Origin: Planctomycetota bacterium
GTDB taxonomy: Bacteria > Planctomycetota > JACQVV01 > JASMLP01
NCBI GenBank assembly: GCA_030748635.1
Contig: JASMLP010000160.1
Span: 1-64,000 of the forward strand
Length of the DNA stretch: 64,000 nt
Direction of reading: 5' to 3'
The notes beneath the pieces were generated by a model, which was given only the letters and a program-made list of their open reading frames with translations, was not told where the DNA came from and searched no databases. The position numbers and the translations under genes are program-made. Shown here in pieces: positions 1-7,807 of the stretch. Positions within the stretch are counted from its first letter, which is position 1, and the number at the start of each line of letters is the position of its first letter.

Positions 1-185
1 CGGCCAGCGGGAAGAAGAAGCCGGCCAGCGGGAAGAAGAAGCCGGCCAGCGGGAAGAAGAAGCCGGCCAGCGGGAAGAAGCCGGCCAGCGGGAAGAAGAA
101 GCCGGCCAGCGGGAAGAAGAAGCCGGCCAGCGGGAAGAAGAAGCCGGCCAGCGGGAAGAAGAAGGCCGCCAGCGGGAAGAAGAAG
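1..185 (+). repeat. 21-bp tandem repeat coding for Pro-Ala-Ser-Gly-Lys-Lys-Lys
   Basis: Nine head-to-tail copies of a unit encoding ASGKKKP begin at 3, 24, 45, 66, 84, 105, 126, 147 and 168. The unit at 66 is 18 bp (one lysine codon fewer). All changes keep the reading frame, and the copies are almost identical at DNA level, which suggests recent expansion by slippage. Degenerate SANKK copies follow up to about 230. The array is inside the coding frame of the next feature and continues past the left edge. Confidence 0.95.
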
Positions 186-1025
186 ATCCCCAGCGCGAAC
201 AAGAAAGCTACCAGCGCGAACAAGAAAGTAGGGAAAAGAGGCCCAAAAGATTCGAGTCCACCGTCTCCCTTTTCCTACCGACTCGACGCGCAGGGGGTCG
301 GATGGCTTACTCTCCAGTCCAAGCCGACGAATAGCCTCACCGTTGAAATGTTACGTGGGATCAATCGATGTCTAAGAGATCGAATCGCCGCGGCAGACCA
401 GAAGGTTCTTGTCATCCAATCCGGTTTGCGAAAGGTCTTTTCATCGGCGACCCCGTTCCCAGATCCGGATTCGGGCGCCCTTGAATCTTTCCTGGTCGAA
501 TTCCACGAAACACTCCGTTTGCTTCGTTCGATCGATCAACCCACGATCGCTCTGGTTCAGGACGGCTGTTTTGGGAGTGGATGGGAACTCGTTTTGGCTT
601 GTGATCTAGTCGTGGCCAGCGATCGGGCCTCATTCTCATTTCCCGAAATATCCCGTGGGTTATTTCCCCCCGCGGGAACCGTTCTCCTGCCGACACGTTG
701 TGGACCCCAGGTTGCGCTGGATCTGATCTTGACCGGTCGGACGATCCAGGCGAAACAGGCGCTGCAAGCAGGTCTCGTGGCTCGAGTTTTGAGTTACAGC
801 AAGTTTGGCCAGCAATCCAAATCGTTGTTAAAAGAATTCTCCCGGAACTCGATGAGTAGCATGCGATTCGCCAAAAGATCCCTGCGAGAAGGGTTGGAAC
901 AAACCGATGAGGACGGTCTTCACAATGCCGAATCGATCTATCTCGAAAGTTTGCTGAAAACGCCCGACGCGACCGAAGGAATTCAAGCTTGGCTGGAAAA
1001 ACGCCCCCCAAAATGGGATTATTGA
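3..1025 (+). CDS. Lysine-rich-tailed crotonase-fold (enoyl-CoA hydratase/isomerase) protein, 5' partial
   Basis: The frame is open from the window edge to the stop at 1023-1025, with 340 residues visible, so the true start lies upstream. Residues 1 to about 80 are PASGKKK repeats and SANKK variants, strongly basic like the tail of bacterial histone-H1-like proteins. From about residue 90 (YRLDAQGVGWLTL) the sequence is a crotonase domain. It shows the paired oxyanion-hole regions typical of the family: a short LRKVFSSA stretch where others have the A-D-I/L-K-like loop, and GCFGSGWELVLACDLVVAS. The chemistry cannot be assigned. An internal ATG at 348 lies within the crotonase domain and would remove its first strand, so it is unlikely to be the start. 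The tail could bind nucleic acid or acidic polymers; this is inference. Confidence 0.85.
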   Translation, partial: ASGKKKPASGKKKPASGKKKPASGKKPASGKKKPASGKKKPASGKKKPASGKKKAASGKKKIPSANKKATSANKKVGKRGPKDSSPPSPFSYRLDAQGVGWLTLQSKPTNSLTVEMLRGINRCLRDRIAAADQKVLVIQSGLRKVFSSATPFPDPDSGALESFLVEFHETLRLLRSIDQPTIALVQDGCFGSGWELVLACDLVVASDRASFSFPEISRGLFPPAGTVLLPTRCGPQVALDLILTGRTIQAKQALQAGLVARVLSYSKFGQQSKSLLKEFSRNSMSSMRFAKRSLREGLEQTDEDGLHNAESIYLESLLKTPDATEGIQAWLEKRPPKWDY

Positions 1026-1110
1026 CTCAGATATATTTTGGATCCAAGCACCGTCGATATAATCTATGCGTGATCCCTCGCTAAATAAATATTCAGGAAA
1101 GCTTTACGTC

Positions 1111-2661
1111 ATGAACTCAAAGACCAGCCGGCTGTTTTGCGTAGCGTTGACCGGACTTCTCGTCTTCGGGATGTTTCCCATCGAGGCCCAGACCTCCCGC
1201 GAAGAGTGGAATCAGATCCAGAAACAGTTCCAGCGAAAATACGCCAGTTCAGATCTCAATGACAAAATTGAAGCGGTCCGAATCCTCGGTCGCTCCAACG
1301 ATGCTCGTGCCATCAAAATATTTATCAATCTTTTGAATCAAAAGTCTCTCGATTCCGCCATTCAGGCCGAGATCTTCAAACAGTTGAGTAATTTCAGCAG
1401 TGATGAATCCGTAGAGGCCCTGGTCAAAGGAGTCCAAAAACAGGTTCGAGACCGTTCCGTTCGGCTACGCCTCCTGCAGGCCGTCGGTGGCCTCAAACAT
1501 CCAGAGGTCGAGTCGATGCTTCTCAAGGAAGCAGACAGTCGAGATCCACTCGTTCAGGCAGCCGCTATAGACGCGCTGGGAAAGATGGGCTCCGAGAAGG
1601 CCATTCCGTTACTTGCCGAACAGTTCGATTCCAAATACTGGCAAGTCAAGGTGGCCGCGATCTGGGCTTTGGCGAGAATCAAAAAAGCTGGCAGCGTGAC
1701 CGCCCTAATCACCGGTTTGGGTAAAGAAAAGGGCCGACTCACCGAAGATATCGAAGAGGCTCTCTATGCCTTGACAGGTAAGCGGTTTGGAGACAATGCA
1801 GCGCTCTGGGAAAGTTGGTGGGGAGTCAATAAGTCGAAACCGAACTCTTTGGCCGGTCCGGGCGTGGAAGGGCTTCATAAAAAGGCGCAAAAATCGAAGA
1901 AACAAGCGGCGGCCGGTGGAGAGAGCGGCGATGAGAGTGAAGTCCCCACCTATTATGGGATCAAGATCAAATCCAAACGCATGGTATTTGTGATCGATAT
2001 TTCCAGTTCCATGCTCGGCCCCTTGACTCGTAAACCGAAAGGCCCTCAATCGGTAATCAGTGGCGGGGGAAAAGGATCAAAAAACGAAATCGACTGGAGT
2101 CAGATCAAAACCAAATTCGATCTTGCCAAAGCTCAATTAATCAAGGCCATCAAAGCGTTGAAATCGGACCAGTACTTCAACATCGTCTACTATGAAACCA
2201 ATATATCCTCCTGGAAAAAGGGACTTCAGAGAGCGACTCCGGGCAACAAGGCGGCCGCTATAAAGAGCATCGAAAAGTTGGTTTCTACCGGCACCACAAA
2301 TATCCATGGAGCTTTCGAAAAAGCCTTTTTCATCAGTACGGGTGCAGGTGGAAAGGGTAAAAACCCTAACGATAACGCAACGATCGTCGCCAAGGAAATG
2401 CGTGGTGGCGTCGACACCATCTTCTTCCTGACCGATGGATATCCCACCAGCGGCCCCTCGATCAAAGGAGTCGAGTCCGGCCGACGGGTTGGCAATAACA
2501 TGGCTCCCAATGCGGGTTATAGCGCTCTATTGCTCGAAGAGATTACCCGGTGGAACAAGGATCGCAGGATCAAAATCAATACCATAGGGATCGGAGACCA
2601 CGACAAAGGTTTGATGAACCAGCTGGCCCGCCGCAACTTTGGAGTTTATGTCGCCCCCTGA
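1111..2661 (+). CDS. Exported HEAT-repeat and von Willebrand factor A (VWA) domain protein
   Basis: The product has 516 residues. The start at 1111 is preferred over an ATG at 1066 because it has an AGGAAAG site about 10 nt upstream and gives a clean signal peptide (MNSKTSRLFCVALTGLLVF, cleavage near EAQ). Residues 35-240 form HEAT/PBS-type helical repeats (for example DPLVQAAAIDALGKMG). A glycine/lysine-rich linker leads to a VWA domain from about residue 290 with the metal-ion motif DISSS and a later T-D-G motif in FFLTDGYPTSG. It probably acts as a periplasmic or surface scaffold that binds partners through a metal-dependent site. It converges on arfB with a 22-bp gap. The specific partner is unknown. 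Confidence 0.85.
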   Translation: MNSKTSRLFCVALTGLLVFGMFPIEAQTSREEWNQIQKQFQRKYASSDLNDKIEAVRILGRSNDARAIKIFINLLNQKSLDSAIQAEIFKQLSNFSSDESVEALVKGVQKQVRDRSVRLRLLQAVGGLKHPEVESMLLKEADSRDPLVQAAAIDALGKMGSEKAIPLLAEQFDSKYWQVKVAAIWALARIKKAGSVTALITGLGKEKGRLTEDIEEALYALTGKRFGDNAALWESWWGVNKSKPNSLAGPGVEGLHKKAQKSKKQAAAGGESGDESEVPTYYGIKIKSKRMVFVIDISSSMLGPLTRKPKGPQSVISGGGKGSKNEIDWSQIKTKFDLAKAQLIKAIKALKSDQYFNIVYYETNISSWKKGLQRATPGNKAAAIKSIEKLVSTGTTNIHGAFEKAFFISTGAGGKGKNPNDNATIVAKEMRGGVDTIFFLTDGYPTSGPSIKGVESGRRVGNNMAPNAGYSALLLEEITRWNKDRRIKINTIGIGDHDKGLMNQLARRNFGVYVAP

Positions 2662-2683
2662 AACGGGTCGTAAATCCTCCGCC

Positions 2684-3124
2684 CTATTCCTGGCCGAATG
2701 ATCGACGATTCTTCTTTTTGAAGGATTGATGTCGTTTGTCGTTGAGTCTGCGTTCGCGACTGGCGCGCGTAGGTCGAGTCGGCAATCGCCTTTTTTCCGG
2801 AATAGCGGCCGCATTCAATATGCTTTTCAAGCGCATTCTGCATGTTCTGCGATTCTTGCGTTGAGAGCGAAACTCCTGGCTGACTACTCGTAAAAAACCT
2901 TCGCTATCTAGTTGTCCCTCGAGACGCCCAACGATCCTTTGGCGTACGGTTTCGTCAAATGCCCTGGAAAGCCCAGGATTGAAACGCAATTCCACCCGTG
3001 TTTCGACTTTGTTTACATGTTGTCCGCCCGGACCGGAACTTCGACTGAAAAATTCGATCAACTCGGTTTCTGGAATTTCATGACCCGAATTCAAGCGAAT
3101 AGTGAACATGGTCTGAGAGTTCAA
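2684..3124 (-). CDS. arfB: Peptidyl-tRNA hydrolase ArfB, ribosome rescue
   Basis: This 146-residue protein carries the class-I release-factor catalytic motif in the ArfB context (RSSGPGGQHVNKVETRVEL), followed by a highly basic C-terminal tail (RRLNDKRHQSFKKKNRR). In ArfB family members the GGQ loop hydrolyses peptidyl-tRNA on stalled ribosomes and the basic tail lies in the empty mRNA channel. It lacks the codon-recognition domains of RF1/RF2, which agrees with its length. Its start overlaps the stop of the upstream DnaJ gene by 4 nt, so the two are translationally coupled. Confidence 0.92.
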   Translation of the reverse strand: MNSQTMFTIRLNSGHEIPETELIEFFSRSSGPGGQHVNKVETRVELRFNPGLSRAFDETVRQRIVGRLEGQLDSEGFLRVVSQEFRSQRKNRRTCRMRLKSILNAAAIPEKRRLPTRPTRASRERRLNDKRHQSFKKKNRRSFGQE

Positions 3125-3996
3125 TCCTCTGGGAAACCGTTTTTGGCGGTAGAAAGAGGCAATCTTTTGGTTTCCGTCTGTGTTTGGCTACGCATTCTAC
3201 ATTCTTGTGTTTCCAAACGAATCCGCTCACGAGTCGCCATATCGAGTTGCGTTCGATGATCGAGATCGGGATTAGCCCTGCGGAACCACCACGCGGCGAT
3301 CCTTTTTCCTCGAGACTTTTTCAGGTCGTATAACGCCTTGCGTATGGTTGGGCAACGACGGGAAGGTTCCCTCAATTCCCCGATGAGGATTGCAGAATGG
3401 AAACTCCTTTCTGCCCTCTTCTTGTGCCCGAGATTCTGTAACGAACATCCTAAATAATAATGATACAAAATGTTTTGAGGACATCGTTGGGCTAACATCT
3501 CGAGAATCGCGACGGCCAGATAAGGGTTTCCGTGATCATGATGTGTGCGGGCGTCACGAAAAAGGATAAAGGTGTCCGTATTTTCTAAATCCCTGAAAAA
3601 TGAACGCAGGGATATCTCTTTTGGGGGGCGATTCCCGACCACGTACTCCTCCAATACGTCATCCGCGGGTGTATCCATGATCGAATGGTACGTCGATGTG
3701 AGGATTTCCTCGATCGTCGAAGATGTTTTGGGAGGAGAATGGACTTTCCCGAATAGTTTCAGATCGTAAGCGGCCCGCCGATACACATCGGAAAGAAGAT
3801 CGTAGGCTCGAAATATCCGAATAAACCGTTGTTGAGCCAGAGGATCATCCGGATTTTTGTCCGGGTGTGTCCGCTTGGCCTGTCGCCGAAAGGCTAGTTT
3901 GATCTCATCAAATGTCGCGGTCGCTTCTACCCCTAGGATTTCGTAATGTGAAATGTCCAAGATCAATCGGTTGAAGGGGGAATGGGGTCGAAACAA
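3121..3996 (-). CDS. DnaJ-domain protein with TPR-like repeats
   Basis: Residues 15-82 form a J-domain (HYEILGVEATATFDEIKLAF) with the HPD tripeptide in AKRTHPDKNPDD, which stimulates Hsp70 ATPases. The glycine/phenylalanine and zinc-finger regions of canonical DnaJ are missing. Residues 145-225 look like TPR helices (GNPYLAVAILEMLAQRCPQN and HYYLGCSLQNLGHKKRAERS), and the C terminus is basic and helical. It is therefore a specialised J-protein co-chaperone. The gene overlaps the upstream FHA-ATPase by 34 bp and arfB by 4 bp, giving a three-gene minus-strand operon. The start is the ATG at 3996. Confidence 0.85.
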   Translation of the reverse strand: MFRPHSPFNRLILDISHYEILGVEATATFDEIKLAFRRQAKRTHPDKNPDDPLAQQRFIRIFRAYDLLSDVYRRAAYDLKLFGKVHSPPKTSSTIEEILTSTYHSIMDTPADDVLEEYVVGNRPPKEISLRSFFRDLENTDTFILFRDARTHHDHGNPYLAVAILEMLAQRCPQNILYHYYLGCSLQNLGHKKRAERSFHSAILIGELREPSRRCPTIRKALYDLKKSRGKRIAAWWFRRANPDLDHRTQLDMATRERIRLETQECRMRSQTQTETKRLPLSTAKNGFPED

Positions 3997-5681
3997 TCCT
4001 CCGGAAGGTGGATGCCGTGATTCACGATTTCATCCAGAAAGGTAGGTTTCGCGCCCGTGGCCTGAATGTGTCCGAGAATCGTGCCATCTTCACTTCGGCC
4101 TTCCTGAACAAATCGAAAGATATCTCTAGTCTGGTATTGATTCCGATCATCGAGGGAAAGGATCTCTGTGATCGCAGTGACTTTACGGGAACCGTCGTTG
4201 AGTCGACCGGTATAGACGACCATGTCGATGGCGCTGGCGACCTGTTCACGTATCGCTCGGTGAGGCAAATCCACCCCCCCCATCAAAACACAGGTTTCCA
4301 GTCGCGTGAGAGTGTCCTGCGGAGAGTTGGCATGAATCGTGGTCATGGATCCCCCATGACCGGTATTCATGGCCTGCAAGAGATCCAGAGCTTCCTGTCC
4401 TCGAATTTCACCGATTACGATACGGTCCGGACGTAGTCGAAGGGAGGAATGGAGAAGATCTCTGATGGTAACCGCTCCACGTCCCTTTTTGTCCGGCATA
4501 CGACTTTCAAAGCAGAGGAGATGATCCTGTTGCAATTGCAATTCGCTGGCATCTTCGATGACCAAGATTCGTTCATTGTTGGGGATAAGACTGGAAAGAA
4601 CGTTCAGAAGGCTCGTTTTACCCGACCCGGTTCCTCCGCTCACAATGATATTCCGTTGACATCGAACGGCCGCGTCGAGGAACTGTGCGCTGGGAGGGTG
4701 TAGGGAGCCGAAATCGATCAAGCGTTCCACGGTTAACGTTTCCCGCGAAAACTTTCTGATATCCAGGCAAACACCAAAGCGAGCGCACGGTGGAAGGACC
4801 GCATGAACACGACTCCCATCCGGGAGTCTGGCATCTAAACGGGGATTGTGTTCATCGATCCTCCTTTCGACGGAGCGAGCAATGTTCTTGACGGCCGCTT
4901 CCAATGCCATCTCGCTCTTGAAGTGAGCTTCCGTCCGAAAAAGCTTTCCACTTTTTTCGATCCAGATTTCATCGAAACGGTTGACCATGATTTCACTGAT
5001 ATCAGGATCCAACAAAAACTTCTGGATCGGCTTCAGGAAAACGATCAGGTACGAATAATCTTTGAGCCGATCCGATGCGTCGGGCGCTCCAAATTCGCCG
5101 GAAGGATCTTCCGGTGAACCTTCACCCTCGAGGTCGTCCGAGAAGTCCGGAGCTTCATCCGAATCTACCGCCTCATGCATATCGTCGGTATGAGGAGGTT
5201 GGGCCGAAATCGACTCCGAGTTCTCTTCCGATTGGACGGGATCTTCTGGCAAAACCCCTTCTTTTCGGAGTTTCTGGATCTCTTCCTCATCGAGGACTTC
5301 CACTTCAACGGGTGAGTCTGAACTGGAAGGTTCGATGATCTTGTTCTTACTTTTGTGCTCTTGGACGGTTCGAGGTCTTTTGCCCGAGGTCTCTTTTTTG
5401 ACACGAAGACGAAATTCACCAATTTGCAAGGTGTCTTTCGAGTGCAGAAGCACCGGTTCTTCGATTCGATGGCCATTTACAAAGCTACCGTTGGCGCTTC
5501 CGAGATCCTCGACGGATATTTCCCCATCGTCCAATATCGATATCAAAGCGTGTCGACTCGAAACGATCTTGCCCCCTACCACGATGTCAGCCGGAGCCTT
5601 TCGACCCACTGTGGTTTTCTCCTTGGTTATTGGGTAGGTCGATTCGTTTCCCTGGAGGTCGCTGACAATGAGTGTGAGCAT
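3963..5681 (-). CDS. FHA domain fused to a CpaF/TadA-type secretion ATPase
   Basis: The start at 5681 is chosen because the FHA domain begins at once (MLTLIVSDLQGNE); an ATG at 5750 adds 23 unlike residues. Residues 1-95 are the FHA phosphothreonine-binding domain (TTVGRKAPADI, SSRHALI and GSANGSFVNG). An acidic, proline-containing linker covers about 100-220. Residues 230-555 are a type II/IV secretion ATPase of the CpaF/VirB11 kind, with Walker A GGTGSGKTS near residue 348, the Asp-box IGEIRGQEALD and the His-box GHGGSMTTIHANS. CpaF ATPases power Tad pili or related machines. No pilin, TadB/C or CpaC gene is next to it, so its target is unknown. FHA binding suggests control by a Thr kinase. 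Confidence 0.9.
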   Translation of the reverse strand: MLTLIVSDLQGNESTYPITKEKTTVGRKAPADIVVGGKIVSSRHALISILDDGEISVEDLGSANGSFVNGHRIEEPVLLHSKDTLQIGEFRLRVKKETSGKRPRTVQEHKSKNKIIEPSSSDSPVEVEVLDEEEIQKLRKEGVLPEDPVQSEENSESISAQPPHTDDMHEAVDSDEAPDFSDDLEGEGSPEDPSGEFGAPDASDRLKDYSYLIVFLKPIQKFLLDPDISEIMVNRFDEIWIEKSGKLFRTEAHFKSEMALEAAVKNIARSVERRIDEHNPRLDARLPDGSRVHAVLPPCARFGVCLDIRKFSRETLTVERLIDFGSLHPPSAQFLDAAVRCQRNIIVSGGTGSGKTSLLNVLSSLIPNNERILVIEDASELQLQQDHLLCFESRMPDKKGRGAVTIRDLLHSSLRLRPDRIVIGEIRGQEALDLLQAMNTGHGGSMTTIHANSPQDTLTRLETCVLMGGVDLPHRAIREQVASAIDMVVYTGRLNDGSRKVTAITEILSLDDRNQYQTRDIFRFVQEGRSEDGTILGHIQATGAKPTFLDEIVNHGIHLPEDCFDPIPPSTD

Positions 5682-5727
5682 CTTTGAAGAGTATCCATGG
5701 ACCAGAGTTGAAAAGCTCGGTCGCCAT

Positions 5728-5758
5728 TTGCAACCGATATCGATGAACACGGTATAAC
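5728..5758 (+). promoter_or_regulatory. Weak candidate promoter of the ESCRT-like operon
   Basis: TTGCAA (5728-5733) and TATAAC (5753-5758) resemble sigma-70 boxes, but the 19-nt spacer is long. It lies in the 89-bp divergent region between the FHA-ATPase start at 5681 and the first operon gene at 5771. Nothing better was seen there. Confidence 0.3.
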
Positions 5759-5770
5759 GTATCTGAGCCC

Positions 5771-6565
5771 ATGAGAGCAGTCAAACCCCCCTCACCACCA
5801 ACCGCACACAGTCGACCTCATTGTGGCCCTTCTATAAATCATAGAAGAGAGGAACAACGTTTTATCAAATCACTCTCCAAGAGGTGGAAAGTCCCGGATC
5901 GTGGGGCGAAACGTGATTTTATTCACTTTGATCAACGGGAAGAGGCCGAATGGAAAAGGTACTGTGGCGCCACTCCTCGAAATTCGGATTGCTGGGGAAG
6001 CGGCTTGGCAGTCAAACCGCGTAAATCCAAAGGTTTGTTGTTTGCTGTGACGATCCTACCTCCACGTCATGGTGAATCTCCTGGCTGGGAAGACATTTCG
6101 AAGTGGTTTGAACGGATACGCGACTGTTCTGGTGATTTATCCCAATCGATTGCCTTTTTGCCCTTTTCCCCGAGCGGCTGGAAAAAGCAGACGTTTCGCC
6201 ATATGCAAAATATGATCGTTCCGGATATCAGCCCCATATTTCTGCTCTCTTCGATTCAGGGAGTCGGCTGGAACGTCTGGTCTACATCTGCTGACGATGT
6301 ATCTCTTCCACCCGCGGGAGTCCTACCCTCTTGTCAGGAGGAACGGGAAGATTTGGCCTTCCAGGCGCTTGTATCCAGTGGCACTGTTCATCTTCCGGGT
6401 GACCTCTTGGATCTGAATGAATTCGCTCTCGAAAAGGGGCACCTTCTGATCGATCTGATCAACTCCGTTTCGAGATTTAGGGACGGTCGTCATTACGTTG
6501 AAAGGATAAGAGGTCACCATTACCTCGTTCGGAAACGTTGGGCAAATGCCCCTTCCATAGATTGA
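5771..6565 (+). CDS. Unrecognised protein, first gene of the ESCRT-like operon
   Basis: The product has 264 residues and I do not recognise its family. The N-terminal ~50 residues are basic and low in hydrophobics. Residues about 85-180 alternate short hydrophobic strands and helices (GLLFAVTILPP, SPIFLLSSIQGVGWNVWS). The last ~65 residues suggest two helices followed by a beta-hairpin (GRHYVERIRGHHYLVRKRW), which could be a winged-helix-like fold; this is inference only. No signal peptide or membrane segment is seen, so it is probably cytoplasmic. It lies 28 bp before the first ESCRT-III-like gene on the same strand. The start codon is uncertain because no strong ribosome-binding site precedes it. 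Confidence 0.7.
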   Translation: MRAVKPPSPPTAHSRPHCGPSINHRREEQRFIKSLSKRWKVPDRGAKRDFIHFDQREEAEWKRYCGATPRNSDCWGSGLAVKPRKSKGLLFAVTILPPRHGESPGWEDISKWFERIRDCSGDLSQSIAFLPFSPSGWKKQTFRHMQNMIVPDISPIFLLSSIQGVGWNVWSTSADDVSLPPAGVLPSCQEEREDLAFQALVSSGTVHLPGDLLDLNEFALEKGHLLIDLINSVSRFRDGRHYVERIRGHHYLVRKRWANAPSID

Positions 6566-6593
6566 GTTCTCGCATGGAGAGGAGATCGATTTC

Positions 6594-7169
6594 ATGGCCC
6601 TGTTCAGTCGGTTGATTCGAATGATGATCGGAAATCGCCCCAAAATTGCTATCGCAAAGCCCCGCATCGATCTGAACCAATTGGATCGATTGGTGACGAA
6701 AAATGAGGTCGCATACTTGGACCTAAAAAGGGAGGTGATCGCATTAAGGCGCAAAGAGGACGAATGCATACGCTCCGCGCACTCCATGGAGAAGGAGTCG
6801 AAAGTACATTCCGAGGTAATTCTTGAATGGAAACGCCTAGTACGTCGGCGTAAACATGCGGAGTCCCGACTGCATATTCACGACCGGAATATGAGGATCG
6901 AAGAAAATCTTGCTCAGAAGATGAACCACGCTTGCGCCCTCGACATGGTTGGGGTTTCACCAGAAGACATCCAAGATGCAAGTGAAAGTTACGAACGAGC
7001 GTTGGAAGACCATGAACTCCTCGGCCGATTGGAAGGGGAGATTATTGGGAGTCGTGAAGTTAGATATCGATCCAGGGACCTGAATTCGGCCCGAAATAGC
7101 TCTGAGATCCGTGTTCTCGGAGAACAGTTCCCCTCGGCCAATGAACGGAAACGTGAAGGGATAGGTTAA
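6594..7169 (+). CDS. ESCRT-III-like helical protein 1
   Basis: This 191-residue protein is almost wholly helical and charged. The N terminus is basic and amphipathic (MALFSRLIRMMIGNRPKI), as in ESCRT-III proteins that touch membranes. A long helical hairpin of heptad-like sequence covers about 25-105, then a break near VGVSPEDI and a further helix (DASESYERALEDHELL). The tail is polar and probably disordered. This follows the order of ESCRT-III helices 1-5, though sequence identity is low and a generic coiled coil cannot be excluded. A strong GGAGAGGAG site precedes the ATG. The stop overlaps the start of the next, similar gene by one base. Its neighbour two genes downstream is a Vps4-like ATPase. 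Confidence 0.6.
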   Translation: MALFSRLIRMMIGNRPKIAIAKPRIDLNQLDRLVTKNEVAYLDLKREVIALRRKEDECIRSAHSMEKESKVHSEVILEWKRLVRRRKHAESRLHIHDRNMRIEENLAQKMNHACALDMVGVSPEDIQDASESYERALEDHELLGRLEGEIIGSREVRYRSRDLNSARNSSEIRVLGEQFPSANERKREGIG

Positions 7170-7807
7170 TGGAAAGGCTCAAAAAGTTGTTTCGGCGAGA
7201 TGTCAAGATGTCCGACTTAAAGGTGGCACTGAAAAGAGCGGAACAAGAAAGACGGAGAAAAAACGTCGAAATTTCACGGCTAGACACCCGTCGTCAAAGG
7301 CAGGTGGAACGACTCAAAGAAGCTCGTCGGAACAAGAATGAACTGGAAGTCGACTTTTTATGGGGGAATCTAAAGGCCACTCGAAGCGAAACGGTGAACC
7401 TCTCCAGAGAGGCGAAAATCCTGAATATGGAAACGATTGCTCTTCGGCGCTATGTCCAGGCGATGGAAAGAATGAGAAATCACTCCCAACGCCCCAAGTT
7501 ACAAGATTTGCTTGGGAAGATCAGAACCAGCGGTTTAGAAGAAAAAATCGCCGCCCTTGAAATCAAAGAATCCGACCTTTTCAGAGAACTCGAGGTGATG
7601 TTTGACGGTTTCAATGATGGTGATGACCTAGGAGATAAGGAGGATGATCCCGAGAAAGAGGCCTTTCTCAGCGAACTGGACCACATGATCGAAACCGAGG
7701 CTTCCACGGAACGATCGTTAAGTTTTTCTGGAGACCCGGAATTTCACCAAGATGAGTTCCACAACTTGTCGGATTGGGACTCTACAAATCGGACAGATCC
7801 TTCATGA
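7169..7807 (+). CDS. ESCRT-III-like helical protein 2 with acidic tail
   Basis: The 212-residue product starts with a basic helix (MERLKKLFRRDVKMSDLKVA), then a long charged helical hairpin (about 18-105), a shorter segment around the conserved-looking IRTSGLEEKIAALEIKES (about 118-140), and a strongly acidic C terminus. Basic core plus acidic regulatory tail is the known organisation of ESCRT-III subunits such as Snf7 and Vps2. The tail contains a short acidic-amphipathic helix, EKEAFLSELDHMIE (about 168-181), that resembles a MIT-interacting motif, through which ESCRT-III tails bind Vps4. The assignment rests on layout and context and needs a profile search. The ATGA at 7804 couples it to the ATPase gene. 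Confidence 0.62.
   Translation: MERLKKLFRRDVKMSDLKVALKRAEQERRRKNVEISRLDTRRQRQVERLKEARRNKNELEVDFLWGNLKATRSETVNLSREAKILNMETIALRRYVQAMERMRNHSQRPKLQDLLGKIRTSGLEEKIAALEIKESDLFRELEVMFDGFNDGDDLGDKEDDPEKEAFLSELDHMIETEASTERSLSFSGDPEFHQDEFHNLSDWDSTNRTDPS

Noticed and set aside
1-185. Direct repeats that could suggest a CRISPR array
   Set aside because: The units are contiguous with no spacers and lie in an open coding frame.
412-1011. 199-residue minus-strand open frame
   Set aside because: It is antisense to the crotonase domain, with no signal or family-like pattern.
348-1025. Crotonase gene starting at the ATG at 348
   Set aside because: The same frame is open to the window edge and the domain's first strand lies upstream of that ATG.
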